Assembly (NCBI GenBank): GCA_046049675.1
Contig: JBJORA010000097.1
Coordinates: 53,875-117,874, forward strand
Length of the DNA: 64,000 bases
Direction of reading: 5' to 3'
From: CAIXQW01 sp046049675
GTDB taxonomy: Bacteria > Bacteroidota > Bacteroidia > Chitinophagales > Chitinophagaceae
This document shows, one piece after another, positions 60,474-64,000 of this stretch. The translations under genes and the position numbers were made by a program. Below the pieces are notes generated by a model that ran no database searches, was not told where the DNA came from, and saw nothing but the letters and a program-made list of their open reading frames with translations. How positions within the stretch are numbered: position 1 is the first letter of the stretch; the number at the start of each line of letters is the position of its first letter.

Positions 60474-63071
60474 TTAGTTACTTACAATATTTTTCAGCTG
60501 ATTAAGCTTCATTAAAGCGTCTACTGGAGTAAGCGTATTGATTTCTGTGCCTTCCAGAATTTCCTTGATACGTTTGAGGTCATCTGCAAGGCCATCAAAG
60601 ATGTTGAGCTGGAAATGCTGCGTATCTATTTTTTGCATTTTGCCTTTTAGCTTTTCGTCAAGGTTTTTCTCTTCTAGAATCGCCAGAATTTCGTTGGCAC
60701 GGTTAATTAAGCTATTTGGCATGCCAGCCATTTTTGCAACGTGTATACCAAAGCTGTGCCTACTGCCTCCGGGTGCAAGCTTGCGCAAGAAAATTACTTT
60801 GTTGCCAACTTCTTTGTGCGTGATGTGGTAGTTTTTAGCGCGGGCAAATTTATTTTCTAACTCGTTAAGTTCATGGTAGTGTGTTGCAAAAAGCGTTTTT
60901 GGCATTGCTTCGTGTTGGTGAAGATGTTCTGCAATACTCCAAGCAATACTTATGCCATCAAAAGTGCTTGTGCCTCGGCCAATTTCATCAAGAATAATTA
61001 GGCTGCGCGCGCTGATATTGTTGATGATGCTGGCAGTTTCGTTCATCTCAACCATAAAGGTACTTTCACCACCACTAAGGTTATCGCTTGCACCAACACG
61101 TGTAAATATTTTGTCGCAGAGGCCAATTTCTGCAGCATCTGCAGGTACATAGGCGCCCATATGACTCATCAGTACAATCAAGGCAGTTTGTCGCAATAAT
61201 GCACTTTTACCACTCATGTTGGGGCCTGTAAGAATAATAATTTGCTGCTGTTCTTGGTCCAGGAGCACACTATTCGTGATATACTCATCGCCAATAGGCA
61301 AGTTTTTTTCAATCACTGGGTGACGCCCTTCGGTAATACGTAGTACGTTGCCTTCTATAATTGTTGGCTTACAATACTTGTTAGCAATCGCCACTGTCGC
61401 AAAGCTTAGTAGACAGTCTAATTGCGCCAATAGCTGGCCGTTGATGATAATGGCTTGCACAAATTCTTGCAATTTGCCTAAAAGCTCATCAAAGATGCGA
61501 AGTTCGAGAGCCAATATTTTTTCGTCGGCGCCAAGTATTTTTTCTTCGTAGGTTTTTAGCTCAGGTGTAATATAGCGTTCGGCATTAGCTAGAGTTTGCT
61601 TGCGAATCCAATCGCTAGGCACTTTGTTTTTGTGTGTATTAGTTACCTCTAAGTAGTAGCCAAATACATTGTTGAAACTTAGTTTAAGACTAGGAATGCC
61701 TGTATTTGCACTTTCTCGGGCTTGGATTTCTACTAAAATACTTTTGCCATTGCGGCTAATGCCACGAAGTTCGTCGAGTTCTGCATTGATGCCGTCTTGT
61801 ACGAGGTTGCCTTTTGCGGCAACGGTAGGTGCGTCCTGTGTGATTGTGCGCGCAATTTCTTGTTGTATGCTTGCGCACGGCTGCAATTGCTCTTGTAAGC
61901 GACTGAGCAGCGCACAATTTTTAAGGGCAGGATATTGGGCTACTTTTTGAATTTCGATAAGACCCAAACTCAATTGCACCAATTCGCGAGGCGAGATTTT
62001 CTTTAGTGGAATTTTACTAGCAAGGCGTTCGAGATCCCCTGTGGCTTTAATGATGTTTTGAAGTTCGGTAAGCGTTGTACGATCTTGTATAAAATAACTT
62101 ACAGCCTCTTGCCTTTCTAGGATTTTGCTTTGTTGTACAAGTGGAAATATAATCCAACGCTTTAACAAACGACTGCCCATGGGGCTAACTGTAGCATCGA
62201 GGACGCTGCAAAGCGAGTTTCCTTTTTCTACATTGCTATCTAGTAATTCTAAATTACGAATGGTAAAACGATCCATCCATAAAAAATCGTCGCGCGTAAT
62301 GCGCTGTATTGTATTGAGATGCTGTAGGTTTGGCTTTTCTGTCTCACGTAAGTAATGAAGCACAGCGCCTGCAGCGATGACGCCACTTGGCAAATCACTT
62401 ATACCAAAGCCTTTTACACTATGCACTTCAAATTGTTTGAGCAAGGTTTCTTCTGCATAGGTGCTTGTAAAAACCCAATCATCTAATTGATAGGTGAAGT
62501 ATTTTTCAACAAAGCTTTCTGCAAACAATTTGGTATTCTGCTTTTGGAAAACCACTTCACTTGGCTTGAAGCTTTGTAATAATTTATCGATGTATTCGAT
62601 ATTGCCTTGTGCTACTAAGAACTCGCTTGTGCTGATATCTACAAAGGCAACGCCACTTTCTTCGCCGTTAAAATGTACAGCGGCAAGGAAATTATTGCTG
62701 CTGTTATCAAGCAGTTTATCGTTGGTGGCCGTACCTGGTGTAACAAGTTCTGTTACACCGCGCTTTACGATGCCCTTAACTGTTTTTGGATCTTCTAGCT
62801 GATCGCAAATGGCCACACGATAGCCAGCCTTTACAAGTTTGTGCAAATAAGTATCTAGCGCGTGGTAGGGAAAGCCAGCTAGTTCGCTGTCGGCTGTACC
62901 ATTGTTTCTTTTAGTGAGGGTAATGCCAAGCACTTTTGCTGCGATGATAGCATCCTTACCAAAAGTTTCGTAGAAATCGCCAACTCTAAACAGCAAAACC
63001 GCATCAGGGTAGCGCGCCTTAATGCCGGCGTGTTGCTTCATTAACGGTGTCTCTTTATTACCCTTACTCAT
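60474..63071 (-). CDS. mutS: DNA mismatch repair protein MutS
   Basis: An 865-residue mismatch-recognition ATPase. The N-terminal mismatch-binding domain has RVGDFYETFGKDA (Phe-x-Glu wedge), the core and clamp follow, and the C-terminal ATPase contains LTGPNMSGKSALLRQ (Walker A), TRVGASDNLSGGESTFMVEM (signature) and LDEIGRGTSTFDG (Walker B). A C-terminal helical dimer region follows. It starts mismatch repair with MutL, which is not in the window. Confidence 0.97.
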   Translation of the reverse strand: MSKGNKETPLMKQHAGIKARYPDAVLLFRVGDFYETFGKDAIIAAKVLGITLTKRNNGTADSELAGFPYHALDTYLHKLVKAGYRVAICDQLEDPKTVKGIVKRGVTELVTPGTATNDKLLDNSSNNFLAAVHFNGEESGVAFVDISTSEFLVAQGNIEYIDKLLQSFKPSEVVFQKQNTKLFAESFVEKYFTYQLDDWVFTSTYAEETLLKQFEVHSVKGFGISDLPSGVIAAGAVLHYLRETEKPNLQHLNTIQRITRDDFLWMDRFTIRNLELLDSNVEKGNSLCSVLDATVSPMGSRLLKRWIIFPLVQQSKILERQEAVSYFIQDRTTLTELQNIIKATGDLERLASKIPLKKISPRELVQLSLGLIEIQKVAQYPALKNCALLSRLQEQLQPCASIQQEIARTITQDAPTVAAKGNLVQDGINAELDELRGISRNGKSILVEIQARESANTGIPSLKLSFNNVFGYYLEVTNTHKNKVPSDWIRKQTLANAERYITPELKTYEEKILGADEKILALELRIFDELLGKLQEFVQAIIINGQLLAQLDCLLSFATVAIANKYCKPTIIEGNVLRITEGRHPVIEKNLPIGDEYITNSVLLDQEQQQIIILTGPNMSGKSALLRQTALIVLMSHMGAYVPADAAEIGLCDKIFTRVGASDNLSGGESTFMVEMNETASIINNISARSLIILDEIGRGTSTFDGISIAWSIAEHLHQHEAMPKTLFATHYHELNELENKFARAKNYHITHKEVGNKVIFLRKLAPGGSRHSFGIHVAKMAGMPNSLINRANEILAILEEKNLDEKLKGKMQKIDTQHFQLNIFDGLADDLKRIKEILEGTEINTLTPVDALMKLNQLKNIVSN

Positions 63072-63078
63072 GGCTGAG

Positions 63079-63086
63079 CGAAGGTA
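63079..63086 (-). promoter_or_regulatory. -7 box TACCTTCG of mutS
   Basis: One mismatch from TAnnTTTG; 7 bases before ATG 63071. Confidence 0.5.
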
Positions 63087-63246
63087 CTTTTATTGCAAGA
63101 AGTGCGGAGGCGGTGTGGATAAATAGAGGCAGGGAATAATAGTGCCTGTATTGTTCTGAGGAGGCTGCGTTGGTGTATGCTACCTCGTCGGATATGCGCT
63201 GCATTTTCAATTGTCAATTGCAGCATTTTCCATTGTTTATATGTGC

Positions 63247-63254
63247 TACCTTTG
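63247..63254 (+). promoter_or_regulatory. -7 box TACCTTTG of tRNA-Ser
   Basis: Perfect TAnnTTTG match 10 bases upstream of the tRNA 5' end. A good TTTG -33 box at 19-base spacing is not evident. Confidence 0.65.
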
Positions 63255-63264
63255 ACGTCCTTAC

Positions 63265-63351
63265 AGAGAGGTGCCCGAGTGGTTGAAGGGGGTCGCCTGG
63301 AAAGCGGCTATGCGTGCAAACGTATCGAGGGTTCGAATCCCTTCCTCTCTG
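63265..63351 (+). tRNA. tRNA-Ser (GGA)
   Basis: 87-base class II tRNA. Acceptor AGAGAGG pairs with CCTCTCT, the anticodon stem GTCGC/GCGGC encloses CTGGAAA (anticodon GGA, 63299-63301), the long variable arm is TATGCGTGCAAACGTA and the T-loop is TTCGAAT. Discriminator G, CCA not encoded. Its 3' half (63306-63351) is repeated exactly at 63692-63737. Confidence 0.95.
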
Positions 63352-63376
63352 CGCTGTTTTAAGTTGCTCAAGATTT

Positions 63377-63625
63377 ATGGGTCACTATGTTTACATACTG
63401 CAATCGGTAGAAAAGGGCATTTATTATGTTGGTGAAACGAGCAATATTGACCAGCGACTAGAATTTCACAATTCGGGTCAATCTAATTTCACTAGAAAAT
63501 ATCTTCCTTGGAAACTCGTATGGCATAAACAAGTAGCGGATCGGCAGGAGGCTTTAATTTTAGAGAAGAAGCTAAAGCGATTATCTGGAATTCGTAAGAA
63601 AGAATTTATTGCAAGACACAGTTGA
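63377..63625 (+). CDS. GIY-YIG nuclease family protein, copy 1
   Basis: An 82-residue small nuclease-like protein from ATG 63377. It carries YVYILQSVEKGIYYVGET (GIY/YIG-type strands), an Arg/His-containing helix in QRLEFHNSG and the catalytic-type Glu in EALILEKKLKRL. Stand-alone short GIY-YIG proteins cleave DNA or are of unknown role. It begins 25 bases after the tRNA-Ser 3' end; the longer frame from 63314 runs into the tRNA and is rejected. Confidence 0.85.
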   Translation: MGHYVYILQSVEKGIYYVGETSNIDQRLEFHNSGQSNFTRKYLPWKLVWHKQVADRQEALILEKKLKRLSGIRKKEFIARHS

Positions 63626-63671
63626 GAGGCTGCGTACCTTAACGCCCAAATAAAGAAAAGTGTTGCCTGGA

Positions 63672-63691
63672 CCCAGACAGTTCCGTCTGGG
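63672..63691 (+). repeat. hairpin at the end of cassette unit 1
   Basis: CCCAGAC and GTCTGGG arms around AGTTCC. It sits exactly at the junction between unit 1 and the tRNA 3' half of unit 2. Confidence 0.7.
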
Positions 63692-63737
63692 GGCTATGCG
63701 TGCAAACGTATCGAGGGTTCGAATCCCTTCCTCTCTG
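63692..63737 (+). pseudogene. tRNA-Ser 3'-half copy
   Basis: 46 bases identical to 63306-63351: the 3' anticodon-stem end, variable arm, T arm and acceptor 3' strand, without the 5' half and anticodon. Cannot form a complete tRNA by itself. Confidence 0.92.
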
Positions 63738-63762
63738 CGCTGTTTTAAGTTGCTCAAGATTT

Positions 63763-64000
63763 ATGGGTCACTATGTTTATATACTACAATCGGTAGAAAA
63801 GGGCATTTACTATGTTGGTGAAACGAGCAATATTGACCAGCGACTAGAATTTCACAATTCGGGTCAATCTAGTTTCACTAGAAAATACTTGCCTTGGGAA
63901 CTCGTATGGCTTAAGGAAGTAGCAGATCGGAAGGAGGCTTTAATTTTAGAGAAGAAGCTAAAGCGATTATCTGGAATTCGTAAGAAAGAATTTATTGCAA
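63763..64000 (+). CDS. GIY-YIG nuclease family protein, copy 2, partial
   Basis: 79 codons visible, so only the last three or so residues are missing. Relative to copy 1 it differs by about 13 bases: about 8 silent (in 7 codons) and 5 replacing (N37S, K46E, H50L, Q52E, Q57K by copy 1 numbering, approximate). The GIY-YIG core, the Arg/His helix and the C-terminal Glu helix are intact, so the gene looks functional. Confidence 0.85.
   Translation, partial: MGHYVYILQSVEKGIYYVGETSNIDQRLEFHNSGQSSFTRKYLPWELVWLKEVADRKEALILEKKLKRLSGIRKKEFIA

Larger units (their letters stand above)
63306..63691 (+). repeat. tandem cassette, unit 1 (386 bp)
   Basis: From within the 3' strand of the tRNA-Ser anticodon stem to a hairpin at 63672-63691. 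It holds the tRNA 3' half, a 25-base spacer and the GIY-YIG gene. The next unit begins directly at 63692. The first 71 bases of the two units are identical, including the tRNA part. Confidence 0.88.
63692..64000 (+). repeat. tandem cassette, unit 2 (runs off the window)
   Basis: 309 bases visible, colinear with unit 1 at an offset of 386. Identical through the tRNA half and the gene leader; then 13 base differences within the visible GIY-YIG gene. Confidence 0.88.

Overview
This 64 kb window looks like chromosome of a Bacteroidota member, probably of the Chitinophagales/Sphingobacteriales type. That placement is inferred from several traits. Promoters carry the Bacteroidota -7 box (TAnnTTTG/TAnnTTTA). 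Seven secreted proteins end in (or appear to end in) type IX secretion (T9SS) sorting domains. There are a TonB-dependent receptor with an N-terminal regulatory-like domain, a DUF422/CruF plus CrtD carotenoid operon, an Omp28-type protein and a YceI protein. There is no rRNA operon, no CRISPR array and no transposase gene. Most genes are ordinary chromosomal ones.

Layout. 1-5.3 kb: tail of an Omp28-like protein, then a leftward run (crp-like regulator, yceI, beta-barrel protein, dinB-like, NRDE/TANGO2-like, ATP-grasp, LysE-type transporter) whose last four genes overlap at start/stop codons. 5.5-9.2 kb: a tight four-gene operon of UbiA-type prenyltransferase, type III polyketide synthase, methyltransferase and FAD oxidoreductase, a compact pathway for a modified polyketide lipid or quinone. 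9.3-19.9 kb: adk, obg, an rRNA pseudouridine synthase, an AraC regulator, an isolated paaA, priA, a HigBA-like toxin-antitoxin pair and a PlsC acyltransferase. 20-20.7 kb: non-coding DNA with palindromic repeats and a conserved-looking structured element. 20.7-33 kb: nth, lepB, a TPR protein, three T9SS-exported proteins (two are tandem duplicates) followed or separated by a fossil of a second TPR gene, argS and a lipoprotein. 33.1-36.6 kb: dnaK behind a near-perfect sigma-54 type promoter and a row of GCATTTT repeats, then 1.1 kb of nested palindromic repeats. 36.7-44.9 kb: amidohydrolase, membrane glycosyltransferase, a detached atpG, a GT2 glycosyltransferase and a crtD-cruF-crtZ carotenoid operon. 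45-54.7 kb: T9SS proteins including a metalloprotease, a fatty-acid desaturase and a TonB-dependent receptor. 54.8-63.1 kb: initiator tRNA, era, a PLP enzyme, der, a T9SS esterase and mutS. 63.2-64 kb: tRNA-Ser followed by a 386-bp tandem unit, each copy carrying the 3' half of the tRNA and a small GIY-YIG nuclease gene; the array runs off the window.

The most unusual items are the tRNA-Ser/GIY-YIG tandem cassette, the polyketide/UbiA operon, the dnaK upstream region, the TPR gene fossil that differs from its parent only at synonymous sites, and the fact that many promoters lie only 4-9 bases from the start codon. This last trait implies nearly leaderless mRNAs and decides several start codons, which have been moved downstream of the longest open frames here.
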